Source: Maylandia zebra
Lineage: Eukaryota > Chordata > Actinopteri > Cichliformes > Cichlidae
Assembly (NCBI RefSeq): GCF_041146795.1
Contig: NC_135185.1
Location: 8,543,529-8,607,528 of the forward strand
DNA length: 64,000 bases
Direction: 5' to 3'
Below, piece after piece: positions 1 through 12,343 of this stretch (position 1 is the stretch's first letter; each line of letters opens with the position of its first letter). A model generated the notes under the pieces. The model was given only the letters and a program-made list of their open reading frames with translations. It did not search any database and was not told the DNA's origin. The position numbers were made by a program, and so were the translations under genes.

Positions 1-1612
1 TTTGCATATGATTTATTGAAGAGGAGTTTAGAATGCACTTTACATTTAGCCTGTTGCTGTTTCATTTTTTACATTGTTGCCGTGTTATGTCATGAATAAG
101 GTTCACCTGCTGGGGGTTTGATGGATCAGCTGGACAACAGTCAAAGACAGACTTCATTCATCATATGCAAGAATCCTAGTTGGATTTTTGTTGTCACTCA
201 TGTTTTTGAACCAAATATTGAAAACAATTCTGACAGACTGGATACCTGGTCAGGGTGTACATTACCTTTTACTCAAGCATCCCAGGACAGAGCCCTGCCC
301 CACCATGAGCCTGGGTGGATACGTGGTTATAATATAAAAGGACTGATACTGAATATGAATATTTCATGAAAATCAAATTATAATACAAATTCCTAGGTGT
401 TTGTTATATCCAGCAAGAGTAATATCGATTACATATGTCTGAATTGCTAACCCTAACCCTAGCTCAACAGACCACAGTGCCCTGGACTGTCAGTATTATT
501 ACATGCTGTGAACATAAGTACCTTTGATCACAGTTTATGTTGTAAAAGAGAAGGAATATTGGAAAAAAAGATCAACATTGTGATATTATTTCTTCCAAAC
601 TGACCAGAAACATGCTTGTCAGACTCTCACAGCAAAGGATCAGACTCACTGTGCATGACAGCTCAGGCCAATGATGTCTGTTAGATTGTCAGTTGTTTAG
701 TGCTTCTGTACAGTTAGGGTCACCGTCTCTATTTAAGAATAATTAATATGCGGAAAACACTAAAAGTTGATTGTCTTCCAATATTCTAGCATAATTAAAA
801 AACTTTGACTTTGTAAGTACATATTGTTACAGTCCTAATTCCAATATGATTCTTCATAACGCCTGCTTTGAAATACTGAACTTTGAAATTTACCTGATGA
901 AAGATAGTTTACAGTGGCACTCTGTCAGGATAATTCTGACTATAAGATCACTGTATTAATCTGAATCCTTCTGAAATGTGCTGTGAATGAATGCTGATGC
1001 AACTCACTGTGGGAAAGCTGTTAATAAAATGAATCTGTGACACATGCAACACATTCACAGAGGAAGAGGACACAAAGGGAGGACATGCAGAGGCTGTGTT
1101 GAAGTCAGAAATCCAAATCTTTATTAAAAAACAGGCGGCGGTAACAAACAGGAAGACAAGCAGTCCATCAAACAGTCTACAGGGTCAAACATACAGAGAA
1201 TTCAAACAGCAGTAAAAAATAACTGGACTCTGAAAAACTTAAAGCAATGTGTGACGCAATAAAAGGAAGCAGCGCAGTATATTCACTGAATTATCATCAA
1301 TTACAAAAGAGAAAAACGACGATTTCTAAGGATTATTTTCTTAAATGCAGTTAGAGTGTGGCTGGTAAAGATGGAAACATACAGAATGTAAACTGTGTGA
1401 GTTTGTGAACTTTGTTAGTAACAAATGAGGTAAAAAAAACAACAACCCCAAAACAGACAAAACACAGAAAGAGGCTCTCACTATTCATTAATAATTAGAA
1501 AGAAAAATTCCTGTCGTGGATTTTTACAGTCTTAGTTCCGCTCGCTGTCATTATTATAATCATTATGATCAATGGCGAGGTCCTGAGGTGGGCGGGGCTG
1601 TCTCTGGTGATG
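1..1612. other. No recognisable gene; possible 3' end of a minus-strand transcript
   Basis: AT-rich sequence without a convincing open frame. Near 1118-1125 the minus strand carries an AATAAA polyadenylation signal, so a minus-strand transcript may end around 1100. The short motif of two and a half TAACCC units near 452 is too short to be an interstitial telomere. Confidence 0.4.
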
Positions 1613-1701
1613 TCACCATGAAGGAACAGCATCTGCCACGTGTTGGTGAAACATCTCAGTACACTGGTGTAGTTTCCTCTCCAGCTGTTTGACATGTGAC
1701 A
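1613..1701 (-). CDS. Possible terminal coding exon of an unrecognised host gene
   Basis: On the minus strand a pyrimidine-rich tract ending in AG at 1702-1703 precedes 29 open codons and a stop at 1613-1615. The peptide (beginning SHVKQLERKLHQCTEMF) is charged and heptad-like, as in a short coiled coil. A minus-strand polyadenylation signal lies about 500 bases downstream, which fits a last exon. I do not recognise the protein and cannot see convincing upstream exons between 1.7 and 4.2 kb. This may be chance; confidence is low. Confidence 0.3.
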
Positions 1702-4214
1702 CTTGAACATTAAGGGGAAGAAGAAGAAACAGTGTTAGGTCAGGTGACCACATGGTTTCTAAAGTAACTGACAGGAAGTAACCAGGCCGTTAGAAATGGA
1801 TGGCATGTGTTTAGAGTTACTGTAGTTGGGTAACTCTACTTACCAAAAGCAGAAGCACACAGATGACAGATCAGATGCTGAATGTTGCAGGAACATGCTC
1901 ATGTGTGGTGGTCATTCAGTGCTGCAGGTTAGACAGTCCAAGACTGATATGCTGCCCATCTGAGAGTTTGAAAACACACATGCAAAGATTTATTTTGTAT
2001 TACAGTCAAAGTTGGATGTTCATTTTTGTCCTTTAAAAATGTTTGTGTATTTGAAAGCACTAACATTTAAGGATGACTTGGATCGTCTCCTTTAAAGGGG
2101 AGACAAGTGTATCCACTGATCCACGTCACTTTACCTGGATGATGACTCCTCTCCCCCTCACTCAGAAACACTCCTAATATAACCAAGCAAATAAATAATA
2201 TTGAAGATTTACTTACATCATTACAAAAACAGCAAAAACATCTCCCTTTGATTCCGTTTCTACATTCCTGCTGAACATCAGGCAACAAATATCTCAATAA
2301 ATCACAGTAAAATGTAAAGCACATATTTTCTTTGTCTAACCTCTGCAGAGCCTCTGTCAAGAAAAACACATCTGTAAGCATAAAACAAATATACATTCAT
2401 GACACGTCACTGGACAAACCTCGGTCAGTTGATTTCCTCTGTGCAGTGCAGACGAGCATCAGTCAGCAAGTCAAGGTGGTGAGATGGACTGGTGTCCTTT
2501 GTGACTCTGCTGGTTCTTCTGAGGAAACACCACCGTCTCTCCACACCGTCACCATCTGTGAGCACAAACTGCTGCTCTGCTCTGCCAGCATGTAGGAAAT
2601 CACATATCACACACACAGGGGTGAAGAAACATTAGAGCTCAACTTTGGATACTTTAGATCTAAACAGATCAAAGTAGCTCTTAGCTTCAACAATCAGTGA
2701 GCAGACAAACAATGATACCAAACTGATTCTGTATGAATACAATATGGTATTTTCAATACAGCTGTCAAATTAATTTATTAAAACTAATACAGATATATGT
2801 ATATTTTTTTTGATAAATTAGTTTGCTAAATTATAAGAATATATTTTTATTTTTTTTCATTTAACAATTGCAACTGAAAGAAATTAAATATTGAACAAAA
2901 ATATATTGTCACATTCTGAGCATGCTCAGCACGCTGACAGACTTGAAGTTGCTACAGATTTTAAGAAGTGATAATTATAGGAAAGAAACTTCTCTTTTTC
3001 ATCCGTTTAATCAAACATTTGATGCCTCAGCTGTCTCAGTCTATAGCGTTCTGCAACTACAACTAACCTGAAGCTTGGATTTGGCTGCAGGTGCCCCTGT
3101 ACATCCTTCTCAGCAGCACACATATGGGTACCATTTAATCACACTTCTTCCTGAGCTTTGCTTCATCACAAGACCAAAGGTGGCATCCCGTGTCAGTCTT
3201 ATCATCATCCAGAAGAAACATTTGAAGAAACATCATGGAGAAGAAACATGTACGCGCCTCCTGGTTTTGTTTTCTGATCCTGTAAAAAGACTGAGGACAA
3301 CAAAGCCCAGAGAACACGAGATACACAACATCCAACATTCAGACTCAACAGCCTCCATAAATGAAGAGCACCAGGTTGGTTCAGTTATAGTAGATATGAG
3401 CATACTTCACATTACTGGGTATGAATAATAATGAGGAGGCAAACTTTGAAGATGCAGAGCATGATGTCCCATCATCAGACTGTAAACAAACATCCACCAG
3501 GCTTTGTTGCCAAAATTGATGATTCTCCCATCAGGGATCAGTAGAGTGTAGAAGCAGCAGTCACTGAAATATTACTGTTTCAGATAAGAAATCTAGCACA
3601 TAAAAGCCAGGGTGGGAGGGATCTCTGCAAACTGACTTACCTCTGCAAGTGTGAAGCTCAACAAAAATCTGACTCTCCCATCATAGACAAACAAAAAACT
3701 CCAGCTGGGAGATAGAAAACGCTGTCTGGGTCTTGCTGGATGTTGCTGGTCAGAGTCCCACATTAGCAGAGTGCTTCTTGGTCCCACTGACCCATGTGGA
3801 CAGCGACTGTGGAGAACTGTTCTGGAAAACAGAAAAGAGAATTAAAATAACAAAAAGCCAAACAGGATTTCCACAAAGACTCTCTTGGAATCAGCAATCA
3901 AAAAAATCACTGGTTCATATTTCAATTAAATATGAACAGGTTCCTTAAATGTACGCAGTTCAGATCTGATTTAATTTAATTTCCTTCACACAGCAAATTC
4001 GTCCAGGCTGACAGGTAAACATAGAATTAATCTCAGGTAACATGACTCATAGTAGAGATTCAGTAAGAAAGATTGCAGGCTTTAATATTATTACCACACA
4101 ATCCAAGGACACACCAACAGCTCAGAGTTCTAGAACTATTTAAACAAATGTCAGTCTATCCATTCATTTTCTTCTGAATATTCAATTCATGTTCACAGTG
4201 GGAGGGTGGGGGGG
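1702..4214. other. Region without a gene I can support
   Basis: Several frames of 60-117 codons are open, but none shows a family signature or consistent splice sites. The stretch 2740-2890 is A/T-rich low complexity. Upstream exons of the possible minus-strand gene ending at 1613 could lie here, but I cannot identify them. Confidence 0.4.
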
Positions 4215-4564
4215 TGTCGTGGAATTTTTTTAATAAAGTCTGCAACACAGAAAGAGCTGTGATCAAGCTATTTATTACTGCGCACAGGAGAGCCAGCACA
4301 CATCAAATATCACAGTTCACAGTCAGCTCTGCCACAGAAGTGGTGCTCCCACTCCTTTATGCATTCCAAGGAAGAGGGAGGAAGTTAAACTGATCACACC
4401 ACACTTCACGCGCCTCGCTATGAAACCTAACCGATCAATGGTTAAGCTGTTTTGTGCCCTTGGCCTTATCAGCACCTGTAAAGGGAGTTGTTTTCTCAAA
4501 CTGCTGACGCTGAAGTAAGTTCATCTAGTTTTAGAAACTTTCACTGAACAGTAACAGTGTCACA
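4215..4564 (-). mobile_element. Probable solo LTR of a retrovirus-like element
   Basis: Read on the minus strand, this 350-base unit begins TGTGACA and ends CACGACA. It has the order expected of an LTR: a TATA-like GCATAAAGG, a short R region, an AATAAATAG polyadenylation signal and a T-rich U5. No internal coding region and no clear target-site duplication flank it, so it would be an old solo LTR. Family unknown. Confidence 0.45.
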
Positions 4565-5428
4565 ACTAAGCATATGCATAAGCACTTAAATACTTTAAAT
4601 GAGAATAACAGAAAATTTCTATTACAGAGGCTAGAGCCTGTCTCAGCCCATATGGAAAAGATATATATAAATCTTATAAAGTTTGTATCTGTCTTGTGTG
4701 AAACTTGTATGAAAAGCATATAAGTGTGAAAACAGATATAATGATATAATTGAAAAATTATATAATGAAACTTGTATGTTTTGGATACTTACTAAAACAA
4801 TGTATGAAAGTAATGCGAAAGTGGCCACTTTCATGAGTAATCACATATAAGTTTTTACTATTTCTTTTCCGTATGGGAGTAGTCATAGGTAGAGCACACC
4901 TGGATAGGTCACCAGTCTGTCAGAGGACTAACACAGAGACAGACATCAGAGTAACAAATCTATTTAAAATTAATGTAAGTTTGCTGCAGCTGTATGTATG
5001 AACATGTGTTTCTGTGCTCACAGTCCACCTCTCAGGAACCTGCAGTTCATTTTAAGTCAACTTTAAACAGACCTCACAAAAGGCTGATGTGGCTGGATCA
5101 GTAGTCTGATTTAAGTACGATACCTTTGGCCAGGGATTAATCTGGTGCATCGCTTCACTGCAGTCTTACGTATTTTCCCCACACCTGAATTAAAAAAAAT
5201 ACTGATATATACAAATAACAGCTTCAGCTGATGCAGCCTGACTCAATCCTAAATGTTCAGCACACAGAGACACAGAGGTACCGTTTAAAGTTTAGTGTTA
5301 ACCTGAGTCACTGATCATTTACAGTATTACAGAGTCTGGCAGTCTGCTTCTAGCTGACTCTCAGGTGTGACAGGTGTGCCAGCAGGAAAGAGTGATAATA
5401 ACCTGCATCCTGAGGTTTGTCATGCAGG
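4565..5428. other. Intergenic, nothing recognised
   Basis: AT-rich sequence with no open frame of family interest and no clear repeat boundary before the LTR element that starts at 5434. Confidence 0.4.
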
Positions 5429-5433
5429 ATTAA

Positions 5434-6073
5434 TGTCACAGTCTGGCTGGGGCAGACCGTATGTGTTGCAGAGGAGGACTCAAACGCAGACCAAAGCGTA
5501 GTGTGGATAAACAAAACAAGCCGTTTATTGAGGCTAGCAATGAGGGTAAAATTAATCGGGCATCGGTGAAAACTAAACAATAACCTAAACTGGGTGAACT
5601 AATAACAAAACATGAAAAAGCTTAACCATAGTGAACTGACATGGGTACCTGGGGATGAGACATGGATGAGCAGACGACCTGACAACAAATGACTGAAAGC
5701 ACACGGACTAAATACACACAGGAGGATGATGAGGGAAGTGGGAACACATGGGGAAACAGCTGGCACACATGAACATAATGACGTCACAGTGGGAGAGTAA
5801 GACTGAACACGATGAACACAGAAACACCAGACCTCTTCACAATAAAACAGGAAACATAATGAGACATAGACATGACAACCCGAACTTGACAACGTAAGAC
5901 ACAGACATGAAACGCATGAAGAGCAGGGGAGATTTAACATAGTTGGAAACACGAGGGGGAAATAATAAGAACTAGAAACACCTAGGCATGATAACAAATG
6001 AACTTAGGAAACCTGAAGGGCTTACATAAACTAAAACTCAAAATGCTGGGTCAACAGACCCAGGATCATGACA
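5434..6073 (-). repeat. 3' LTR of LTR-family member 1
   Basis: 640 bases starting TGTCACAG and ending ATCATGACA on the plus strand, matching 8461-9100 almost base for base. On the minus strand it carries the TATTTAG box, a predicted transcript start beginning GTCAGGTCGT (5674-5683) and AATAAA. Confidence 0.9.
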
Positions 6074-8448
6074 GAGCCCCCCCTTCAAGAGCGGATCCCA
6101 GACGCCCAAAGACATAAAAAAAAAAAAGCCCCCCCACGGGCGGGCGGCGGGGGTCCAGGACGGAGGGCCAAAACAAAAACTACCACCAGAAGCACAGAGG
6201 ACAGTCCAGAAATCAGTCCAGTGGGCCAACCCAAAGGGCAGCAGCACCAGAGTCCGAACAGTTCAGGGGGCCGACCGTGCGGACGGCAACGGCGGCGACG
6301 ACATGGAAACAGTTCAGGGGGCCGACCGCGCGGAAGGCAGCGGCGGCGACGAAGGAGACGGAGCAGTTCAGGTGGCCGGCCGCGCGGAAGGCAGCGGCGG
6401 TGCTCCAGTGTCAAGCGTACTGGCCGAGGCCCGGTGGGCACAGGACCAGACGAGGCCGGACCAGGCGTAGACGATGTAGCCGAAGCAGAGGCCGGACCAG
6501 GCGTAGCCGAAGCAGAGGCCGGACCAGGCGTAGCAGAAGCAGAGGCCGGACCAGACGAGGACGAAGACTCGGATGAAGCCGGACCAGGCGAGGCACAGGC
6601 TGAAGCTGGACCAGGCGAGGATGAAGACTCTGATGAAGCTGGACCAGGCGAGGATGAAGACTCGGATGAAGCTGGACCAGGCGACGACGAGGCGGCCGCA
6701 GGTGGTGGCTGGACAGGCTCTTCGGGCCCTCCAGCTGACGCAGCGTGAGGCTGAACGGGCCCCTCGGACCCTCCAGCGGAGACGGGAGGCTGAACGGGCC
6801 CCTCGGACCCTCCAGCGGAGACGGGTGGCTGAACGGGCTCCTCGGGCCCTCCAGCTGACGAGGCATGAGGCTGGTGTGGTTCTCCGGAACCACCAGCTGA
6901 CGAGGAAGGCTGCTGGACGGGCTCCTCGGGCCCTCCAGCTGACGTGGCATGAGGCTGGACGGGCTCCTCGGGCCCTCCAGCTGACGTGGCATGAGGCTGG
7001 ACGGGCTCCTTGGGCCCTCCAGCTGACGTGGCATGAGGCTGGACGGGCTCCTCGGGCCCTCCAGCTGTCGAGGCATGACCAGCAGGTGTAGAGACCACCG
7101 GCTGGACAGAAGGCTGAGCAGGTGATGGAGCAAATGACTGAGCTGCACAGTGGGTTAAGGGCTGGGCTAACGGAAGCACAGGAATGTAAGCTACGGACCG
7201 GGCTGCTAACAGAGCTAATGACTGAGCTAATGACTGAAAGGCATGCAGTAGCGATGGCGGTGTGGATTGCAGACCGAATTCTCCTGAGCCCTCAGTAGAG
7301 ACAGGGACGGGTGCAGGAGCATGCCGGACACTAGCCACTCCCACCCGAGGAGTAGGTACGGGTGCGGAGACGGGCTGTATCCTGGCTGCCCTCACCCTGG
7401 GGACCGGAACAGGTACCGGCAACGGCTGGGCAACTACCCTTCCCACCCGAGGAGCAGGTACGGGTGCAGAAAGGGTCAGAGCCTCAGCCGGCCTGGAAAC
7501 CAGAGCGGGAGCCAACTGGGCCTGAGGCTCCCCAACCCGAGGAACAGACACGGGTGCAGAGGTACGCTGGGCCCGAGTTGCCCCGGGAGGAGAAACACGA
7601 GCAGGAACGGGAGTAGGCTCAGAAAAAACAGTCGCAGAAACGGCAGGCTCAGGGTCAACACATACAGGGTCGACAAAAACGGATCTATCAAAAATGAACC
7701 CGCCGTCCACTTCATGTTTAGCAGTCTTAGCATTTGCAGTCCTAGTTTTAACAGCTTTCGAAATCCGTGGGTTAGTGGTAGCAAAGCGGGTTGACTCAGG
7801 GATAACTGAAACGGACCTGACAGAACCTGAACAGACGGAAGCGGAACCGAGTGTGTTTGTCCTGGTAACGTAATTAACAGTCTTTCCCTTAACCGTATGT
7901 GCAGGCTTAGGCGAGCGGGAATTGTCTTTCATCCCTCCCTGTGTAGAGGGAGTAAAACAAAACGGATCCTCCCAGTCCACGTCGTCATCCAAATTCCCCA
8001 TGGATCGGAAGTGAGCCGATTGTTGTTAGCATCAGACGGGACGTGAGGGTAATAGTCATTGTTACTCACCACCATGAGCTCGGCATTGTCCAGTTTATGG
8101 CGACGGGCGCGCCGCTTCCTTCGAATGGAGGAAGCCGGCGGAGTGAGCGACTGAGCCCCCGGTGCACAACACGGCGACAACGAGGCTGGAGCGTGAGCGA
8201 CTGGAGCGTGAGCGACTGGAGCGTGAGCGCCTGTAGCCACGCGAAAAACTCCCACCTGAAGCGGACGAGGTTTGGAAACAGGCGGGGACTTACGGCAGCT
8301 CTTGGGACCTCCGAGAGCCAGCCGAGTCCCGTGGAAAATGCGCTCATAGTCGGGGGCGCGCCACGGCTTCCAGCGGAGCTCCTCCTCCAGCTGGGCGAAG
8401 GCTGCCTCCCGACGCGCGTAAAGCTCGCGGTCTGCTGAGTCCATAGTG

Positions 8449-8458
8449 GTCAGGTCGT
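8449..8458 (-). promoter_or_regulatory. Candidate self-priming primer-binding site
   Basis: Two bases inside the 5' LTR the minus strand reads ACGACCTGAC. This is the exact complement of GTCAGGTCGT at the predicted 5' end of the element's own RNA (minus strand 8710-8701). It does not begin TGG, as a tRNA 3'-end primer site would. Tf1 of fission yeast and the Tf1/sushi group prime this way. The related element at 53 kb shows the same pairing with a compensatory base change. Confidence 0.7.
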
Positions 8459-8460
8459 AC

Positions 8461-9100
8461 TGTCACGGTCTGGCTGGGGCAGACCGTATGTGTTGCAGAG
8501 GAGGACTCAAACGCAGACCAAAGCGTAGTGTGGATAAACAAAACAAGCCGTTTATTGAGGCTAGCAATGAGGGTAAAATTAATCGGGCATCGGTGAAAAC
8601 TAAACAATAACCTAAACTGGGTGAACTAATAACAAAACATGAAAAAGCTTAACCATAGTGAACTGACATGGGTACCTGGGGATGAGACATGGATGAGCAG
8701 ACGACCTGACAACAAATGACTGAAAGCACACGGACTAAATACACACAGGAGGATGATGAGGGAAGTGGGAACACATGGGGAAACAGCTGGCACACATGAA
8801 CATAATGACGTCACAGTGGGAGAGTAAGACTGAACACGATGAACACAGAAACACCAGACCTCTTCACAATAAAACAGGAAACATAATGAGACATAGACAT
8901 GACAACCCGAACTTGACAACGTAAGACACAGACATGAAACGCATGAAGAGCAGGGGAGATTTAACACAGTTGGAAACACGAGGGGGAAATAATAAGAACT
9001 AGAAACACCTAGGCATGATAACAAATGAACTTAGGAAACCTGAAGGGCTTACATAAACTAAAACTCAAAACGCTGGGTCAACAGACCCAGGATCATGACA
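8461..9100 (-). repeat. 5' LTR of LTR-family member 1
   Basis: 640-base direct repeat of 5434-6073. On the minus strand the start of the LTR holds a CTGGGTC/GACCCAG hairpin (9073-9090). A TATTTAG box lies at 8735-8741 and the predicted transcript start at about 8710, some 31 bases downstream. Confidence 0.9.
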
Positions 9101-9105
9101 ATTAA

Positions 9106-10189
9106 AGGAGCCAGGCTTTGTTCACACAGCTGGGATTGTATTTTACACTGACCCTGGGTCAGTATAAGTATCATACAGTTTAAACGAAGCACTGAAACTT
9201 GCACATATTTATTATAGATGCACTGAAGCTAATCGAGATATTTGCTGTCAGTCTGTGGCTGCGATTAATCACTTTACTGGAAACTTTATTAACTAGTAAC
9301 TTCATCAGTCATGACAGAAGCTAATATTTCTGTGCTAACATCGTTTAACCAGTAACAGTTTTCCTCCAATATAAGCTAACGTTTACACCGTAACTTTAAG
9401 CTAGCACCATAAAGACGGTAAAACACGTAATAATATCTACAAATGCATCTTAAAGCTGTTATATTAGCACTCGGTGTATTACTAACATAACCACATTAAC
9501 ATTACTGACACTCGCTGACTTTTAATAGTCATTCTAATGCTGTCCGTTTAAATGGTCTTACCTGTAAACACTGCTGTATCCACCGGATTCCAGCCAGAGT
9601 GGATTCTGGAGTCTTCCACGCTCCTGTTAGTGATCCTCCATCTGGATGGATGAGAACAACCTTCTGAACAATCTAGCAGGAGATGGCCCATATCTATGGG
9701 ACTGATTTGTGCTAATAACGCCCATTGTATGTACTGATAACAGCCGAAGCGGGTGAATAAAGTCACCCAAGCTGTGCCATTACCCAGCATACACCACTCC
9801 CTCCATAAATGCAATAAATGATACAAAAGTAATAGCCTATAATTAATTTCTCTGCTGTATCTGCTGTTTCTCAGGTAGTTGCTTACATTATATAATTGAT
9901 TGTTTTCTGTATACGTCACTACAATGTGATTTTGGAAATGTATAAATATACCGACAACAGGCTCTTCCGCGGCAATCTCTTGTCGTCAATAAGCAACGTT
10001 TAGGGAGCTCTATAGTATTCAATGAGAGGACCCTGCACGTCAATTCTCGACGGGAGAGGGGTACCCTGCGCGTTGATAAGTGAAGCAGAGGGAGCCTGAC
10101 CATGCGTCACACGTTTGACGAGTTGGGAGTGAGAACGCGTTGGCTCTTCTGGAAGCTGCAGCGCCAAATCACAACAACAGTCACCTTAT
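9106..10189. other. Intergenic, nothing recognised
   Basis: No frame or repeat that I can assign. The stretch 9960-10160 is richer in CpG than its surroundings and could be an old promoter or the edge of a repeat, but there is no gene to attach it to. Confidence 0.35.
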
Positions 10190-11100
10190 TTTAAGGTAGA
10201 CCCTGCAATAATACATACAGAGAAACACCCCACAATCCCTATGAGCAAGCACTTTGGTAACAGTGGGAAGGAAAAACTCCCTTTTAACAGGAAGAAACTT
10301 CTGGCAGAACCAGGCTCTGGGAGGGGCGGGGCCATCTGCTGCGACTGCTTGGGGAGACAGAAGGAAGACAGGATAAAAAACATGCTGTGGCAGAGAGCCA
10401 GAGATTAATAACAAGTGTGATTCAGTGCAGAGAGGTCTTTGAACACATAGTGAGTGAGAAAGGTGACATAAGAAGAAATACTCAATGCATAGTGTCATTC
10501 TCCCGAATCCAAACGGGAAGCAGATTCTATAGAAGAGGGGCCTGAAAACTGAAGGCTCTCCCTCCAATTCTACCTTTAAATACTCTAGGAACAACAAGTA
10601 GGCCTGCAGCGCAAGAATGAAGTGCTCAAATGGGGTGATGTGGTACTATAAGGTCATTAAGATAAGATGATTATTTAAGACCTTGTATGTGAGGAGCAGG
10701 ATTTTGAATTCAATTCTGGATTTAACAGGAAGCCAATGAAGGGAAGCCAAAACAGGATTAATCTGCTCTCCCTTTCTAGTCCCTGTCTTGCTGCAGCATT
10801 CTGGATTAACTGAAGGCTTTTCAGGGAGTTTTTAGGACATCCTCATAATAATGAATTACAGTAGTCCAGCCTGGAAGTAATAAATGCATGAACTAGTTTT
10901 CAGCTTCACTCTGAGACAGGATATTTCTAATTGTAGACATGTACTGCAAATTGAAGAAAGCAGTCCTACATATTTGTTTAATATGTGCGTTGAAGGACAT
11001 ATCCTGGTCAAAAATGACTCCAAGGTTCCTCACAGTGTTACTGGTGGCTGCTACTGCTACCCCGCAGCATCTAAGTAGATACACCCTTGGTATCAATTTC
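10190..11100 (-). mobile_element. L2/CR1-type LINE, 3' end
   Basis: On the minus strand, broken frames give typical LINE reverse-transcriptase C-terminal sequence: VRNLGVIFDQDMSFNAHI near 10990-11030, then pieces corresponding to the HAFITSRLDYCN and HWLPVKSRIEFKI regions of L2 elements (10690-10870). The plus-strand text matches a very common fish repeat containing GGAAGGAAAAACTCCC. It is 5'-truncated and carries several frameshifts. No target duplication seen. Confidence 0.7.
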
Positions 11101-11765
11101 AAAATCCTACTTCACCTTCTCGAGTTATCACGACACATGGGTGTCTGTCAAAACAATATTACCGGTCAATGACCAGCAGCATATTTAGTTTGAATATTGA
11201 TATAAATTGAAGTGGGTGAGTTAATGCCTTATATTCTCTAGAAAGGGGAGAGAAAATTGATCCAGTTGAAATTGGGAACTTGGGAACTGTTGGTGTGCTG
11301 AACCTGCATATTATGGGAGTTTAAAGAGGAAAAATCTCCTCTGTATTTAGGAAGTAACTGACCAGAAGAAACTGTTCAAGACCTGGAGAGGAAGAGCTTG
11401 AGAGTTGAATTCCCAGGATGTGGCATGGAAACACACTCCCTATTAATGCAAGACCTATCAAGGTGGTTGAAAAGCCTTTCTCAGGAAGATGTAAGATTAA
11501 TATGTTCTTGACTGCTTGTTCTTCTCAGTGACCACCTTTTCCTTTGTTGTTTGTAACCAGGCTAATAACTTTGACTGTGGTGGCTTTGGGCCTTGGATTG
11601 CAGGCCAGAAATATGTCTTAAGTGACTAGTCTGTTTCAGAGAAAAATAAACCTTGTGTACTCAATTTTCAGTGAGTGTGGTGGTTTTTTACTGGTCACTA
11701 TTAGAACTTATTACTTTCTTGTCCTGAGGCTGTTTTGTTGCCCACATTACATTTAACACATTTAC
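11101..11765. other. Intergenic; possible old repeat
   Basis: No open frame of interest. An AATAAACC signal near 11647 follows a pyrimidine-rich tract and could be part of an old LTR, but no ends can be defined. Confidence 0.3.
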
Positions 11766-11890
11766 CTTCATTTACTGCTTCCTGAACCTCAAACCCTGAT
11801 TCATCAGACAGGTACAGGTGAGTATAGTTTCTCTGTAACTCACAAGTTGATCTTCCCTCCCAGATGAGACAGTGATGAGTTCTTTCAGGC
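11766..11890 (-). pseudogene. Fossil exon of an NT5C1-like gene (isolated copy)
   Basis: The minus strand of this segment is clearly related to the third-from-last exon of the NT5C1-like genes at 22068-22196 and 59714-59842: it shares CTGAAAGA near its start and CACCTGTACCTGTCTGATGA in the middle. Splice-like AG and GT flanks are retained. It is about 125 bases against 129 in the intact copies, so the frame is lost. No neighbouring exons are recognisable, which makes this the oldest of four copies in the window. Confidence 0.7.
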
Positions 11891-12343
11891 CTGTAAACAA
11901 GAATGAATTGATGGTGAGCAAAAGGTTTCGCATTAAAGACCCTCCTTTAATTGAGGTTTACTCCTGGATATTTCTGGATGTTTGTCTGATAGAACTGAAT
12001 CTATAAAAAAAGCTGTACACTCAAATTCTAACCAATCAAAATAACTTTCAGCATTTAGACAAATCTAATCCTAGCAAATGGTTTTTGTGGAATATCTGGT
12101 TTTTCATTGTGGCACAAGAAACTGATTTTTAAAAAAATCTAGAATATGATATAAAGGATGGAAAGTTTTTCATTGAGATAACTTGTATCAAAATATGAAA
12201 GCAGCAAGAATGCATTTCTTGAATATCAGAAACTGAAATCCATCAAACAGGAAAAACTAAATCCCACTCAGCCTATACACCATACACCACACTAAGCTAT
12301 TATTTATAATTGATAAATCAATTTCCTTCCCAACCGTAAAGTT
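11891..12343. other. Intergenic, nothing recognised
   Basis: AT-rich sequence ending at the left target-site duplication of the L1 element. Confidence 0.4.

Larger units (their letters stand above)
5434..9100 (-). mobile_element. Non-autonomous LTR element, member 1 of the GRPPELF family
   Basis: Two 640-base LTRs (5434-6073 and 8461-9100) differ at about three positions by eye. They are flanked by the perfect 5-bp duplication ATTAA (5429-5433, 9101-9105), so the insertion is young. Element orientation is minus: TGTCATG...GTGACA LTR ends, a G-rich polypurine tract just inside the left LTR, and a primer-binding site just inside the right LTR. The internal region has no reverse transcriptase, protease or integrase. 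It codes for the family's proline-rich protein: an N-terminal motif around LRWKPW and GTRLALGGP (about 8300-8440), a linker with 14-residue repeats of the type SAGGPEEPVQPHAT (about 6740-7080), three to four GRPPELF-type repeats (about 6240-6420) and a hydrophobic tail. It looks nearly whole, with roughly one break. It must borrow replication enzymes from another LTR element. Confidence 0.85.

Noticed and set aside
452-470. TAACCC units as an interstitial telomere
   Set aside because: Fewer than three units.
2067-3787. Short frames that might be immunoglobulin-like or NLR-like exons
   Set aside because: No conserved Cys/Trp pattern or family motif could be held up in any frame.
5599-5997. 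132-codon Cys/Ser-rich open frame, also at 8626-9024
   Set aside because: It lies wholly inside the LTRs of member 1 and overlaps promoter and polyadenylation signals; a chance frame.
6068-7148. Large open frames on plus and on a second minus frame over the repeat region
   Set aside because: GC-rich, repeat-driven shadow frames of the proline-rich coding sequence; only the minus frame with GRPPELF and SAGGPEEPVQPH matches the other two elements.
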